A stretch of 64,000 nt of DNA, taken from Heligmosomoides polygyrus polygyrus (Eukaryota > Nematoda > Chromadorea > Rhabditida > Heligmosomidae). This document shows positions 1-12,316 of this stretch, one piece after another (positions within the stretch are counted from its first letter, which is position 1; every line of letters begins with the position of its first letter). The DNA lies in contig OX377201.1 in NCBI GenBank assembly GCA_947396885.1, forward strand, positions 29,303,923-29,367,922, read 5' to 3'. The notes beneath the pieces were generated by a model, which was given only the letters and a program-made list of their open reading frames with translations, was not told the DNA's origin and searched no databases. The translations under genes and the position numbers were made by a program.

Positions 1-177
1 AGTTTCTTCTCATTGCCTTAGGCATACAGGACACAAACACACACAGATTGTCTTCCGATAAAGGATAAACAAAAGGATAAAAAGGTAAAGCTAGTCAGTC
101 ACATTGCAGGGTGCTTTATGCATTGTACTTTCACAAGATGTTCTGGAGACAACTTGAATGCGTGCTTGGCCCCTAGA

Positions 178-352
178 AAGACTTGCAGGGGCAGCCGATA
201 TACAAGTCTGCGTCTTGTATTTCCCAGACAAGTCTGGCCTATTCACCGGCCGAACAAGGATGAGAGGCTTGGTACGCCGGGCGGGAATTCCGAACCAGGA
301 ACCTGTAACCGGGTTCATACGACAGCAGGCCCTTCGACTGCGCTGCATCATG
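178..352 (-). mobile_element. SINE fragment
   Basis: Inverse of the 5' two thirds: CCCAGACAAGTCTGG, GGCGGGAATTCCGAACCAGG and the A-box region GACTGCGCTGC. Possible tail repeats AAGGATAAAC lie at 61-85. Confidence 0.6.
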
Positions 353-789
353 CATCCCACAATAGATTCTGCAGAAGCGGAATGCGTGGCGCAACCTGTG
401 CAGATGATGATCAACACCGGCAGTTATCATGCTATTTGCAAAAAATTGTGCTGCTCAGTCATTTATTTCATCATTTTACTTACCTATTCATTATAGAAGC
501 ATCTGATCGCAACATTTTCGCACGCACATAATTAACTTGTCATCAGCTGGCCTCTACTTATGTTTACATAAAAATGTTTCTAAAGCCGATCATGCATGGC
601 GTAATCGGGAGGACTGGTACCGCGCACATTGAGCGATTTTGAATTTGCTCAGCGCTCAGCGCTGCCGCACATTCCATTCATTAATTCTACAGAGTAAATT
701 AAACCCAGTCTGATCTGGGAAAAACAGTACAGTACCTTATACAGCACCCTGAACGGAAGTCACTGTGCTCGCTAGTCGCGCAGAGTACT
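353..789. other. No feature seen
   Basis: AT-rich sequence after the first SINE fragment; no repeat, splice or coding signal stands out. Confidence 0.5.
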
Positions 790-1521
790 GGGTGCGTAAA
801 AGGTATTGACGCACCTACTTTTTGTTTCAGCTCCAGCTTTCTCTTCCTACCCCTCTAGGTTTTCGTGTGTTATTTTTGTTGTCTCTATTGTTCTCAAAAA
901 AAAACACTGACGAAAAAACTGAAGAAATATGATCGTCGTCGTTACGGTGGCCTTTTTTTTGTCTGTTACCCAAAGAGCAGAATACTTCCTTAACAAGAGA
1001 ATTTGGCGCTGTTCGAAACGGTTGGTGAGGAAAGAGGTCAGCAACCCAAACGTCAGCCACGGCTCTGTCATAACAGGTGATGATTACGATATGTTCAAGC
1101 ACGCAAACGTTCAAATCCGAAATTATCAATCTCTGTCCGATAACGGCAAACAGATAACGCGCGCAGGTGTAGACAGCTTCTCAGACGAGCACAGCTTAAA
1201 CATGAATCCGCTGGATTACTCTTTTTAGGCGATTTTAGAGAATGAGGTCTGGGCTACTTTCAACAGAAGTGAGCAGTCCCAGAAGGCTACCCTGTTCAAA
1301 GCACGGGACGAAATCCAAGCGAGTACTTGCGGCGCGTGCTCATGAATTTTTCCGTCGTTTTCGCTCCTGTGTTCTCAGTAAAGGAGCCAATGTCGATTAC
1401 GAGTTACTCTATCGTGTTTGCAAGATCATTTTCCATAGTTCTCGAGGGATTGTTTTAAAACTTACTACGCAATACTATTTCCACAACTGTCATTTACTGC
1501 GTCAATACTTTTTACGCACCC
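790..1521. mobile_element. 732-bp element with 24-bp terminal inverted repeats
   Basis: GGGTGCGTAAAAGGTATTGA at 790 is matched in reverse complement at 1498-1521, 23 of 24 bases. No clear target duplication and no transposase motif; probably a non-autonomous DNA element. Confidence 0.6.
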
Positions 1522-1689
1522 TGACAGCACCGGTTCGAGTTTTGATCGCTACAAAGCGTCGTTTTAGTGTAATCAACATTGTTAGTTACTAATATAGTCT
1601 ACCTTCTGAGAAGATCAATGAACCCCTTTTTCAGAAATGGGGAGAATAGGAACGAATAATTTGGTCACTGCTCAACCTAAGTCTACAAA

Positions 1690-1960
1690 CTTCGCGACAC
1701 TTTTCTAAGCCAAGAAAGCCCTTAGTGGTAATCTGAGAAGTCTGTAACAGAAGAATGTGGCGGATGGGATGGGGTACGGTCTCCCAGCCCAGCTGCTTGA
1801 TTTCTTGGTAGATCGCTTCAGCTACACGGGGTCTGGCGTTATCACGAAGGGGTGTTTCTGCTGCGTTTTCTGAACAGCTTTCGCGAGTATCTGAAGCTTC
1901 AAGAATGTTCTACCGGCCTCCACATTGTAGATCGTCGATATCAATCGGAAGTCGGAAGTT
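1690..1960 (-). mobile_element. Mariner transposase relic
   Basis: Minus strand encodes RDNARPRVAEAIYQEIKQLG followed by WETVPHP, the conserved block around the second catalytic Asp of mariner transposases. The rest is too decayed to read and no terminal repeats are visible. Confidence 0.8.
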
Positions 1961-2177
1961 CTGCACTTTTGAAGAAAACCAGGAGAAAATGAAAAAAGGA
2001 AAAAATAGGGAGAAAGGAGAACTGAAGACTTTCCGATTCCGAATAGCAGCGGAGCACGTGGTGCACTTCAAAGTAGGAAACAAACGTTAGCTGCATTTCC
2101 TACACGACGTTGGTTTTACAAGGGACTATCATCGCTGTCGGCTGCACCTCACATTGGCTTCACACTTAACGTCACGA

Positions 2178-2262
2178 GTAGCCAAGCCCCCGATCCCTTT
2201 TATTCTTCTGGGGTTGATGAATTGTTGCCAGACTTGTATGGAAAGTTTAGGGCATTGATATG
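2178..2262 (+). mobile_element. SINE fragment, decayed
   Basis: Middle block only: GCCAAGCCCCCGATCC, GGGGTTGATGAATTGTTGCC and AGACTTGTATGGAAAG. Confidence 0.45.
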
Positions 2263-2858
2263 TGTAGGCATGGGTAGTGTGCGTCACTTTTTTAACGAAA
2301 AATGAAATAAACACAAACGGAGTCAACAAAACAAAATAAATAAAAATAAAAAGAGAGTAAAGAGGTTAAACGAAAACGAACGGATAATGAATGAACACAT
2401 TCAAGCAGTGTGTTTCTATGAGATCCTGCAAGGGCAGAATGTGTGGAGTACTCCAAGAGAAGATTGATTGATACCGAAACTTTCCCAAAGTCGTCTCTTT
2501 ATTTGCTCTAATCTGCTCTGCTTTATTAGCGAAGACAAGCACGTTAGGAATTTAATGTGCAGATTAGAGCTCTTCGTCAACAGCAGCGATCTTCTTTCTT
2601 TTTCGAAATTTAAGCTCACACGTGAGCAACTGGAAATGTATACACGTGAAAAAGTGTTTGATGGCAGCTAATCGCATTCACATTTCCTGACCACAAAGCC
2701 TATTTGCCCATAGTATTGTGTTAGATGAAGCTTTATGAACTGGATTCTGATACTTAATGTCAACTGGTCCAAAAACTTCGGTCGACTTTACTGTTCCTAC
2801 AACTAGCATGTGCTTCTTCGCCGTTGCAGTTCTTACGATACGTAACTGAATGCGTCAG

Positions 2859-3005
2859 AGCACCGTTTAGTAGGCAGCAGTACTCCTTTACCTAGTTACG
2901 TGCAATCAAGACTGGCAGGAAATCTGAGAGTCGTAGTACATCCCAAGAAAGGACTCAAAGCATCTTTGCTTAACTTTTATCCTGAAAATTATAGGAATAT
3001 CGCAG
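2859..3005 (+). CDS. Weak candidate exon
   Basis: An open stretch ends at a good donor, CAG/GTGAGA at 3006, in phase 1, the phase needed by exon 21215 eighteen kilobases downstream. The acceptor could be GCGTCAG (2858) or TTTACCTAG (2895). The peptide includes GNLRVVVHPKKGLKASLL. There is no second exon nearby, and a frame this short is common by chance. Confidence 0.2.
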
Positions 3006-3082
3006 GTGAGAACCGCCGTAGTAGTTCTTCGGCAAAGCAGAATTGACTATGGAAGATGCGGGAATTCTTCGCTACCTTTTCT

Positions 3083-3330
3083 ATTTATTTATTTATGTAT
3101 TTGTTCAATTAATGAGGATGGTGACCACGGCTACACATAAAAATACAATGTTAGAGTAAAATACCAACGAGCTAAATCAAAAACAAATAAATACAACTGA
3201 AGGCGCTTGTTGTACTTGTAAAAGTAGTGCCTTGAAACCATGGAAGATAGACATGAGAATTTCTCATTTGCACTCAAAATAAGGTTGAACTCTCTTAAAT
3301 TTTTGTAGGTGAAGAATACTGAATTGTTCT
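3083..3330 (-). mobile_element. Possible CR1-like 3' end
   Basis: Begins with an (ATTT)n run at 3083-3098 and continues as AT-rich sequence with the same layout as the better CR1 3' ends. No protein motif can be read with confidence. Confidence 0.3.
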
Positions 3331-4081
3331 GTATTCTATGCTCTATTCTATATTTTATTCCATATTCTATTGAAGCAATACTTGAGTTGAACTCATGACT
3401 TTTGCTCGAGCTAACTACTCGTAATAAGAATCCTTCTGAAAAGTAGTTGAATCGCTACTCTATTCGGCGTTTAGATCTGCAGAGGTACTATAGTCGTAGC
3501 GCTTCCCTTAGAAATTTTATTAGGATAAGTTATAATGGTCGTCTATAGCCAATCATTTTATGTACGGTATGCGCCACACACTCAAATCTATTGGATATCG
3601 TGGCTAGTTGCATAGCTGGTAATTACAATGCCTTACAGTGGCCAGTCGATGGACAACGCAGTTTTTGTCGCTACCAAACAAGTATAGTCTTAACTATGGT
3701 ACCCCTAATGGATAGAAGACCTGCATGCCATGAGTGAGGTCCCTACCAAGAACGGTGCGAGCGACTGCCAGCTCTTTTTCTGAGTGCTCTGCCTGCACAA
3801 TCGTGATACTAGTAACCCGGGAAGTTGTTGCTTTGTCAGTTCTAAGAAGTTTAAGAGTCGAAGAAGACAATGTTGGTGCAACATGTTTGAAATGAGGCCT
3901 TTGCAATTTTCTTACCAAATTTCTGTTGCTTCTTCTGCTTTCCATACACTGGATCTTACCTATATAACTCACTTCACCTCTAGCATATTTGGTAGGCATA
4001 TTCGATTTCCAGGGTGCGATTGATTTGATATTAAAGTGTTGACTGCTTTCTTTACTCTTTCTCTCTTCCTTCTTTTTGCAG

Positions 4082-4275
4082 GTTTTTCTTAGGGATTTAG
4101 GTGCTCGACTTGGATTTATCTGCTCTTATCATTTTGAAAATTCCCTTCGCTTTCTTCTTGACAAGCCTCATCTGCTGCTGTCAAAAGATTATCAAATCTT
4201 GACGGAATTGAAGGAAGGGTTCACAAGCTGCGGAACAAGACACTCACATCATCATGCGGCCGCTCCGTCACTAAG
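4082..4275 (+). CDS. Weak candidate exon
   Basis: A long pyrimidine tract and CTTTTTGCAG end at 4081. The following frame is open for 64 codons plus two bases to AAG/GTGTTT (4276) and reads VFLRDLGARLGFICSYHF then LLDKPHLLLSKDYQILTEL. No partner exon with matching phase was found on either side. Not recognised. Confidence 0.25.
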
Positions 4276-4969
4276 GTGTTTCTCTGAATTAGGAATAGAC
4301 ATGGTAGTAATATTACGGGAATTTTCGTCTGTCCTAGTTACGTTCCTAGTTATACCTAAGGGATAGCGGTACAACGGTTGCGCATCCGCACCTTGAAAGC
4401 CCTGAACTTTTCCCCTTTCATTGCTGCACAGCTTCACGTTGTGTGCAGCGGTGAGCGGAATTCGAAAAAGATTGAGCAGAGCGGTAAATCATCTTCCGCT
4501 TGTCATGCCCGTCGCTGCCAACCCGCTGAGAGAACACATCGCTCTGTGCTCGATGAAAACCAGAAGAGTGTCACTTCGATTTCACTACGAATTGCTGGCG
4601 TGTGTATTCTCGTTCCCACTAGATTTCCGTGATCCTAGCATGACGGGGCATATGTAGTTCGCTCAGCTTACAGACCAGTCCGGAATCAAAAAAGGGTATC
4701 TAAAAAGCTAAGATGTCTAGCCCTCGTTTTACCCCGAAATATTGGTTTTCAATTTTTTGTGTAATTTTTGTGTAATTTAAGAACGGTGTGCCACCAGAAG
4801 CTTGATCCTAGAGATTCACGACTTCTGCTGATAATTAGGGTTCAGCTCCTACATATTCACGAGACAGCGAAGGGCTATGTTGTCTGCATTTCCGATTGAA
4901 CTACAGCCTTTTTATCTGGCTTAGTTAGGTTGCTTTTCTTCTTTTTAGCATATTGTTGTCTCGATTTTG

Positions 4970-5925
4970 GAATAGGCACAGTACCGGACACAGTCACAGT
5001 CTCTTTAGGCCATAGGCCGAAAAGACCGTGCAGGTCAACATAGTCCGCTTTGGAACGGCCCAAAGCGGCCTTTTTGAAAAACTTCTTTAGAAATTGAATA
5101 TTCCCGAAAAAATCAACACAGCTGAACTCAGCAGCTCGAGCTATATCCACCGGTATACAAATTCCCGATACTCGATGAACCTTTTTTCTGATCGATTTTT
5201 TTGCCGATCCAAGCTAATTGCAGCTGGTCCCTCGTCGTTTTCCTCCATTCCCACGCGAATGACGACCGATTTCGCCCAAAATCTGGTTGCAATGGTTTTT
5301 TGGAGTGACAGTTGCGAATTTGATTTTCTTTTTCGATATTTTACCCATTTGCGCTGTGCACAATGTATATAGGATCGAACCTACCAACCGGGCGCGACCG
5401 CTCGCAAATCGCACCGTGGTCGTGTTCTGAGCGCAATAACTCTCTCAGGACCGAATTTTTCTGGCTGAAATTTGTGGATTTTGTAAGCTCAGAGTTACAG
5501 CGGTGCGAAAATGCAGCCCGCTCGATTGATAGGTTTGATGCTATATACACTGTGCACAGCGCAAATGGGTAAAATAACGAAAAAACATCAATTTCGTAAC
5601 CAGCACTCCAAAAAACCATTTCATCCAGATTTTGGGCAAAATCGGTCCTCATTCGCATGGGAGTGAAGGCAAACGAAGAGAGACCAGCTGCGATTAGAGG
5701 GATCGGCAAAAAAAAAATCGATGAGAAAGAAATTCATCGAGTATCGGGAATTTGTATACCAATGGATAGAGCTCAAGGTACTGAGCTCAGCTATGTTGCT
5801 TCTTTTAGGAGTATTCAATTTCTAAAGAAGTTATTCAAAAAGGCCGCTTTGAGCCGTTCCAAACTATGTTGACCTGCTCGGTCTTTCCGTCCAATGGCGA
5901 AAAGACATGTCCGGTAATACAGTCT
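4970..5925. mobile_element. ~950-bp foldback element
   Basis: Left half (about 4970-5400) and right half (about 5490-5925) are inverted copies about a centre near 5450. Matching landmarks are GGTCAACATAGTCC/GACCTGC ends, GGCCTTTTTGAAAAACTTC and the TTTACCCATTTGCGCTGTGC block. Arms differ at many positions, so it is older than the 58.5 kb element. No coding capacity. Confidence 0.75.
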
Positions 5926-5959
5926 TACATTGTTCATCGCAGCCACTCTCTAGCGTCCA

Positions 5960-6030
<71 letters not shown>

Positions 6031-6374
6031 ATAGAGGTTACGCTTTACGAACTTGCAGACACACTCGATTCTTGAACATCCCCTTTTTATTTATCTATTT
6101 ACCCTGTAGGTGAGAGGCTAAACAGGTACATACATATAGTACGTATAGTTCAAAGCCAGGTTACAAACCAGTATTTCTAAACAAGCAATTACCTGATGTA
6201 ACCAAAATGCGCTCGTCGCCCTACGAGAGTCTCAAAAGCAGATGAGGTTAAAGATAGAAAGCTGGTGCTTACAATTAGCAATTTTTTATGGGTCGAGCCG
6301 TGTATTCTACTTCCTCTGCGAAGTATCTGTGAATCATCTCCATACAGAGGCAAGCGAAAGTGAATCGCTTCCAC
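5960..6374 (-). repeat. (AAAT)n microsatellite and possible CR1 3' remnant
   Basis: About 73 bp of AAAT repeats (5960-6033) directly follow the foldback element at 4970-5925. A second short ATTT run near 6090 and a minus-strand frame (6189-6374) suggest a decayed retrotransposon end, but no diagnostic motif is seen. Confidence 0.5.
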
Positions 6375-6492
6375 CTTATTGACACAAACTTTTAAGAGCC
6401 TTCACGAGGGCTCCTAAAATTTCAATATTTTTGAAAGAGTGGTGTTTTTCGTTATGCGACCAGCTAATGTTTTAATGTAATATGCCGAAAAG

Positions 6493-6770
6493 CGGGCGCG
6501 TGTAGGCAGTCGGAGGAGGCGCTGGCTCTGCACCCGATACCAGGTTCCTGATTCGGATTTCACGCCCAGGCCAACCAAGCCTTCCATCCTCCGGGGTCGG
6601 TGAATTGGTACCAGACTTGTCTGGGAAGGATAAAGCGCTGACTTGTTCATCGGCTGGCCACCGCAAGTATGGCCAAATACGCATTCATATCGCCTCCACG
6701 ACATCCCGTAGAAGTAGAATACGCTGGCGCATCCCAAAAGGGATTGAGTAACGCCGTCCTCTATCCTTAT
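6493..6770 (+). mobile_element. tRNA-derived SINE, full length
   Basis: Reference copy of the family. A-box-like GGCAGTCGGAGG near the start, B-box-like GGTTCCTGATTCGGATT, then GACTTGTCTGGGAAGGATAA, CACGACATCCCGTAGAAGTA and a tail GTAACGCCGTCCTCTATCC. RNA polymerase III transcription is inferred from the boxes. Confidence 0.85.
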
Positions 6771-6942
6771 GCTGCGAAGCATAGATCGTATTTTTAGTGA
6801 AAATCCATAAATAAATATAACTAAATAACTAAACATAATAATATATATAATATACTATAACATGACTAAATAACTTAATATAAGTAAATTAACCTACTGA
6901 ACTCTTTCGAGGCGCCAAGTAAACGTAGAGCGGAATTACTAC

Positions 6943-7745
6943 TCACAAGGAGAGCCTCTGGAGTGGCGGTAAGCTTTTGCGATGCAATTTTTACAGGATG
7001 TAGGGTCCCGTGTGGGGAGTCCAAAACCATAGCTACTTTTTTGGAATGCTCTTCTGTGGTCGAAAAAAACCGTCTGGAGAGCGAAGTTCATGGCGCCCTG
7101 CTGCCACCCACATGGATGTGGTCGGTTGACGTAATGGTAACAAGGTCGCCTCTAGGGTGCACCTAGCGGGTTTGATGGTTCATTCCCGGTGGCGCCACTG
7201 TTTTTGATCGTTATTATCGTTATTTCGATCGTTATTATTGTGGGCTTGCGTGATCACAGGAGTCGATTTGTACACATTTAATGCTTTTAGTATGTAAACC
7301 TAGCCTTTTTGGGCTTTCGTTTGAGTTACCCCTCAATGGATCGTATTTGCACTGTATCATTCTATTGGATGGCTAACATAATTTTTTTTCTTGCTCACAT
7401 GAAGTCTGTGTTTGTTGCTGACAAATGAAATCAACAGTAATGACATAGAACTATGAGACTAATTGCTTATCATACCAGCAGCATCTTACAAATGCAACGG
7501 ACGAACAATCTTCCTCTCTCTGACAAGGCGTGAGGCGCCTCCGCTACCACTACGCCAACCGACCACATCGGCAGCAGGGCGCCATGAACTTCGCGCTCAC
7601 GCGTCCACAGGGTTTTTTTTCCGACCACAGAAGAGCATTCCGAAAAAAGTAGCCATGGTTTTGGACTCCCCACACGAGGCCCCCCTGCATCCTGTAAAAA
7701 TTGCATCGCAAACGCTCACGCCACTCCGAAGGCTCTTCTTGTCAG
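6943..7745. repeat. Inverted pair of a ~215-bp repeat with tRNA-like head
   Basis: 6943-7158 and the reverse complement of 7520-7745 share GTGTGGGGAGTCCAAAACCA, TTGCGATGCAATTTTTACAG and a tRNA D-arm-like stretch (TTGGCGTAGTGGTAGCGG in the right copy). After the left copy a B-box-like GGTTCATTCC follows at 7170-7179. Two SINE-type copies in opposite orientation is the simplest reading. Confidence 0.65.
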
Positions 7746-7922
7746 AAGTACAAGTAAAATACTTACTTAGACTTATCGTTAGACTTAGTTCCTCAGATGC
7801 CGTTGGGCATATCGGGCGACGAGACTTCTCCATTGATACTTGTCTTGTGTCAACTATTCACCTTCGTCTCTGGAAATGTTTAGTAGTTTAAGGTCCTTTT
7901 CGATTGTTCGCGTCCATGTGTT

Positions 7923-8890
7923 TCACGGATGACCGTTCGCTCTGCTACCATCTTCAGGAATCCAATACATGGCTACTCGAGGAAATCGGTGCACGGGCAT
8001 TCGCATTACGTGTCCTGCGAGGCTTTGTGCGATTAATGCAGAAAGACTACTTGAACAGCTCCGGTTTAGGACTTCACAGTTAGTCATACCGTCTGTATAT
8101 CGTGCTCTCAATATCCGTCGAAAATCTTTGGTGGAAGGCGTTTAGCTTTTTGGCGCACTTCATAGACATGGCCCATGTTTCACTCACGTAGGCAATAATC
8201 AGGTCTACAATTGAGTGGTAAAGCCGCAGCTTTATCTTCGACGCGACTGATGGTAAGCTCCAGTTTGTACCAAGCTTCTGAAACACAGATGAAGCCTTCA
8301 CAATCCTCGTCAGTATTACTGATTCCACATTCCCGTCGCATGACACGGTACTTCCAAGATATGTGAACTTCTGGACAGTTTCGACCTGTGATGCCTCAAC
8401 GTTGATATCTACTTTCATATCTGTTCTCCCTATGATCATCACTTTCGATTTGTCCGGGTTTAATCGTAGTCCAATTTTGTTGGCTTCGTTGGCGAGGTTT
8501 GTGGTCGCCTGCTGCAGTAAACCGTTGTTCTCGGCTATGATGGCTACATCGTCTGCGAAATCTGTTCTCCTCTGTCTGGTCTGTTAACCGGTGTGTCCTG
8601 CTCCATTTAATACCCGTTTCATCACCTTTCATGGATTTCCTCATAATGAAGTCCAGAGCAACATTGAACGGAAGAGGGGAGAGAACACATCCTTGTCTCA
8701 CTCCGGTAACAACTTCGAAGAATGTCGTTTGCATTGTTTCCACAAAAGACTGGGGAAAACCGCAAATCCTAAGAGTTGACCATAGCGATTCATGGTGTAT
8801 ACTATCGAAGGCCTTCTGGAAATCCACGAAATTGATGAGAAGTTGCTTCCGAAATTCCATGCATTGCTTGATGACATTCCGTAGGGTAAA
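7923..8890 (-). pseudogene. Degenerate RTE-type reverse transcriptase fragment
   Basis: Minus-strand RT motifs in order: NFVDFQKAFDSIHHESLW, VRQGCVLSPLPFNVALDFIM, then a frameshift exactly at the DFADDVAIIAENN box (near 8560), KVMIIGRTD, FTYLGSTVS, ETWAMS and a last piece AGHVMRMP. No endonuclease and no terminal repeats. The family differs from the 13.8 kb element. Confidence 0.85.
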
Positions 8891-8941
8891 TATCTGTTCA
8901 AGTAAAAATATCTAACAATATAATGGCTGTACAAGTAAAAT

Positions 8942-10175
8942 ACAGGGAGTCTCAAAAAGATGTATACACTGTTTGAAAGGTGAGAACTTTGCTCACAGTA
9001 AAGGAACTGATGAAGTTAAAGGCTCATATGAAAGCTTAAAAAAATGGAAATCGCGCCATACAATCGTCTGAGATTTTCCATTTTACACTCGATTGACTGT
9101 GTTTTGCTACATGTTATACTTTCTTCATGAAGTAGCCTTTCGATTGATTTGTGCTTCTTTTAAGGTTTAAAATTTAAATGCACACTACGGCTTACGAAAA
9201 ATGCAGGGTATCCTAAAAAATGAAGGAACTATTTGAAAGGTTCTAACATTGCTCTTAGTTAAGCTCTTAAAAATGTTTGAGACTTATATGAAAGCACAGA
9301 GTAGCAAAACTTCTGAGCGTCAAAATAGGCAAGATTGCGCCATGCGCTCGCCTGAAGCCCTACAGTTCAGACTCGATTGATTGTGATGAGCTGAATGACT
9401 GTAATAATCTTGTTACTACTCGGCCAGATTCACCTGTGCAGTGCTTCTTTTAACGCTTTTTGTCTAAGAGCAGCTGTAATTATGCCAAATAATCTCTCCG
9501 TACAGCTTCAATGTAGCTTCCTCAGTCCACATAATCCGTCTTGTAAAATGCGGCTTCTGCTCACATTTAGATCGTGCAATCAATAAACTCGTATGCCACG
9601 TGTCTTTCACATGATTGCCAAGTTCTAAATGTTCAAAAAGCACAACACAGGTTAACGTGACCAAGTAGATACAAGATTGTAACAAGCATTCAGCCCATGC
9701 ACAATCAATCGCTTCTGAAATGCAAGTTTTCAGGCGGGAGAATGGCGCAATCTTGAGTATTTCCACGCTACAGTTGTCTTGTCACTCTGTGTTTCATGTC
9801 AGTTTTAAATGTCTTCAAATGCTTCATTAGCAGCAATGTTACAACATTTCACATAGTACCTTTATTTTGTGAACACCCTTCATTTTTCGCAATCCATAAT
9901 GTGCAGTTAAGTTTTAAACTTTAAAAAAAGCTCAAATCAATGAAAACGGCTACTTCGTGAAGAAATTATAACATGTATTCAAGCGAAACACAATCAATCC
10001 AGTGTAAAATGGAAAATTTCTGATGGGTGCATGGCGCACTCCATGCCGCTCATGGTCAGAAAATTTTCGTTTTCTTATGCTTTCATATGAGCCCTTAACT
10101 TCTTTAGTGTCTTCACTGTGAGCAAAGTTACCACATTTCAAACAGTGTATTCAATTTTTTTTGAGACTTACACTC
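8942..10175. mobile_element. 1.2-kb DNA element with ~430-bp inverted repeats and transposase relic
   Basis: Arms 8942-9375 and 9740-10175 are inverted copies. Each arm has two tandem blocks with a CAGGGTATCC/GGGTGTTCAC-like start and TCATATGAAAGC landmarks. Ends (TA, CAGGGAGTCTCAAA) resemble Tc1/mariner-superfamily termini. The centre has a minus-strand frame (9766-9464) with HFTRRIMWTEEATLKLYGEI, reminiscent of the catalytic block of that superfamily. Confidence 0.7.
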
Positions 10176-10582
10176 TATATTTCTGTTGCCAAGCCTGGTT
10201 ATCTCGTAGCTGACCAGTGAAATTGTTTGGCTTTCCTAGGAGCATAATGTTATAATAGCTGTCAAACGTTCACATTTCTCCTGCTCTAGTTTATTTAGAA
10301 CTGTTGCTTAGTATAAAAAAAGAACGCCACTTCGCACGCCTCTTTATTCATTTTGTATTTTGTATTATTTTAGGTTTATCGTCGTTGTTGTGGCTATTTT
10401 CACGAAATATTAAAAGTTTAATCACCCAAGTTTGAGGTTTGGACGGAGGGCGGTCAAGTCCCACGTGACTATCTCGAGATCTTCTACATAACAGTTCCTT
10501 AAATAAGGCTAAGACTAATGATCTGTCACTGAACTTCCGTTACACCCTAGGCGTTGGTATAGTAAGGTTGCAGGGTCCAACT

Positions 10583-10847
10583 CTATTCATCTGACTGATC
10601 TTTTTCAGTTCCCTGTTCAGTTTTGACGAGCTTATCCTTTTTGCTACTTTGGTTGTCATTTTCTCTTTGACAGTGCAATGGTAGCGTTATGTGACTGGGC
10701 CTCGAAGCCATTTCAGGAAACGAAATTTGGCTGAGGTCTTTGTGCCAGGAATGCTCCCTAGATGACCGTCTGAATTTAGAACAACTTTGATATCTAGCAC
10801 CATCGCTCCTTTGCGATAGGTAAAGCGTTCCCGTAAAATCAGCAGAA
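10583..10847 (-). CDS. Candidate terminal exon of an unidentified minus-strand gene
   Basis: On the minus strand ACTTTGTGCAG is followed at 10847 by 88 open codons to a TAG at 10583. The end is strongly hydrophilic (NDNQSSKKDKLVKTEQGTEK, DQSDE), as in many real C termini. No upstream exon was identified and no family is recognised. Confidence 0.3.
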
Positions 10848-11860
10848 CTGCACAAAGTTACCACGTTTACAGCTTGAAGAGAAATCTGTCATAGCGCTAT
10901 AGAAGAACGGCGAAAGCATTTGGTAGACAATACTGGCTCGCGAAAAGAGGATAAGTTCGAGAGAGTATTGGAGAACGCCAGTTAGTCGTTGGTGAATGTC
11001 CCCTACTCAAAAAGAAGTAATGAGACCTGAAATAACCGCCAAGGATCTTCACAATGCATTTTTCAGACTGGCCCTATTATGTTATCAACATGTAAATGAG
11101 GCTTTCGTGGCAACCCTATTTTCGAAAATAAAATAATATAAAAAATAAAGCGGAAATATAAAGCTGCGTTTTTCCTGTTTGTTCATTATTTTGTTCTTTT
11201 TCAGTTCGTTAATTGCAAAGTTTGGTTTTTTGCATTTAAGTGGTCTGGTTCTTTTCGAAAATGTCGTATCAGAAACCCGTCGTTCGCGCGAGCATGCCCT
11301 TCGACTTTAATCACTTGGAAGAGTGCAGCCGAATCCATTTATTACTGTTATTTGACTTAGTGTTTTGGCTTAAAGTTCAACACAAATTCGCTCAGTTTCG
11401 AATTTTTACTCCTGTATTTTTGCGTTCTACACTTTGTGCATTATTTAGCAAAAACATGTTAAGTAGGCACTAATCGACTATGATCAAAACATATCCAGTT
11501 AGGAAGTTTAGGAAGCTTCTGAGAGTAAGGTCTGAAAGAACCAAGGCGTCGTATCCTTCTGCTCGAGTTTGAAGAATACCTATGAACAGTTCAGAGCTCA
11601 CCAGTCCTAGAATTCTCTTTGGCTTTCGAACGACTCCGCAAAGCGGAACGTTCTCGTTCTAGATACCGACCGAGGTCTTCTGCGAAGTCTATATACCAAC
11701 TAACCTCATGCTGTCAAACTGTCGTTGCAAAATGGTGGTTGTTTTTTCTAACTAACGATGGTTTACTGAATACGCAGTCAAATATAAACTAAATAATTAT
11801 GTCCAGATTGGCTTTCGATTTTTGGATATCTGGATCACTGGTGTCACCCATATTGATGAT
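10848..11860. other. No feature seen
   Basis: Short frames only (for example 11240-11473), no motif. Sits between the candidate minus-strand exon and a SINE. Confidence 0.5.
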
Positions 11861-12162
11861 GGGCGCATGTACGGTAATCAGAGGAGGTGCCGACGGTCGT
11901 GTGCACCCGATACCAGGTTCCTGGTTCTTATTTTCCGCCCAGGCCAACCAAGCCTTCCATCCCTCCGGGGTCGGTGAATTGGTACCAGACTTGTCTCTGG
12001 GAAGGATAAAGCGCTGACTTGTTCATCGGCTGGCCACCGCAAGTCATTGTATGGCCAAATACGCATTCATGTCGTCTCCACGACATCCCGTAGAAGTAGT
12101 ATGCGCTGGCACATCCTAAAAGGGATTGAGTAACGCCGTCCTTTATCCCTTATCCTTTATCC
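11861..12162 (+). mobile_element. tRNA-derived SINE, full length
   Basis: All family blocks present, with tail CTTTATCCCTTATCCTTTAT. A partial second copy follows 36 bp downstream. Confidence 0.85.
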
Positions 12163-12197
12163 AATGATGAAAACGAAAACAATGAAGTTCCTTTATC

Positions 12198-12316
12198 CGC
12201 TGCAAGTCATTGTACACTCCAAATACGCATTCATATCACCTCCACGACATCCTGTAAATGCAGAATGCGTGGCGCATTACAAAAGGCATTGAATAACGCG
12301 GTCCATTATCCTTATA
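12198..12316 (+). mobile_element. SINE 3' fragment
   Basis: Carries only the 3' half (CATATCACCTCCACGACATC through GAATAACGCGGTCC). Tandem with the full copy before it. Confidence 0.75.
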
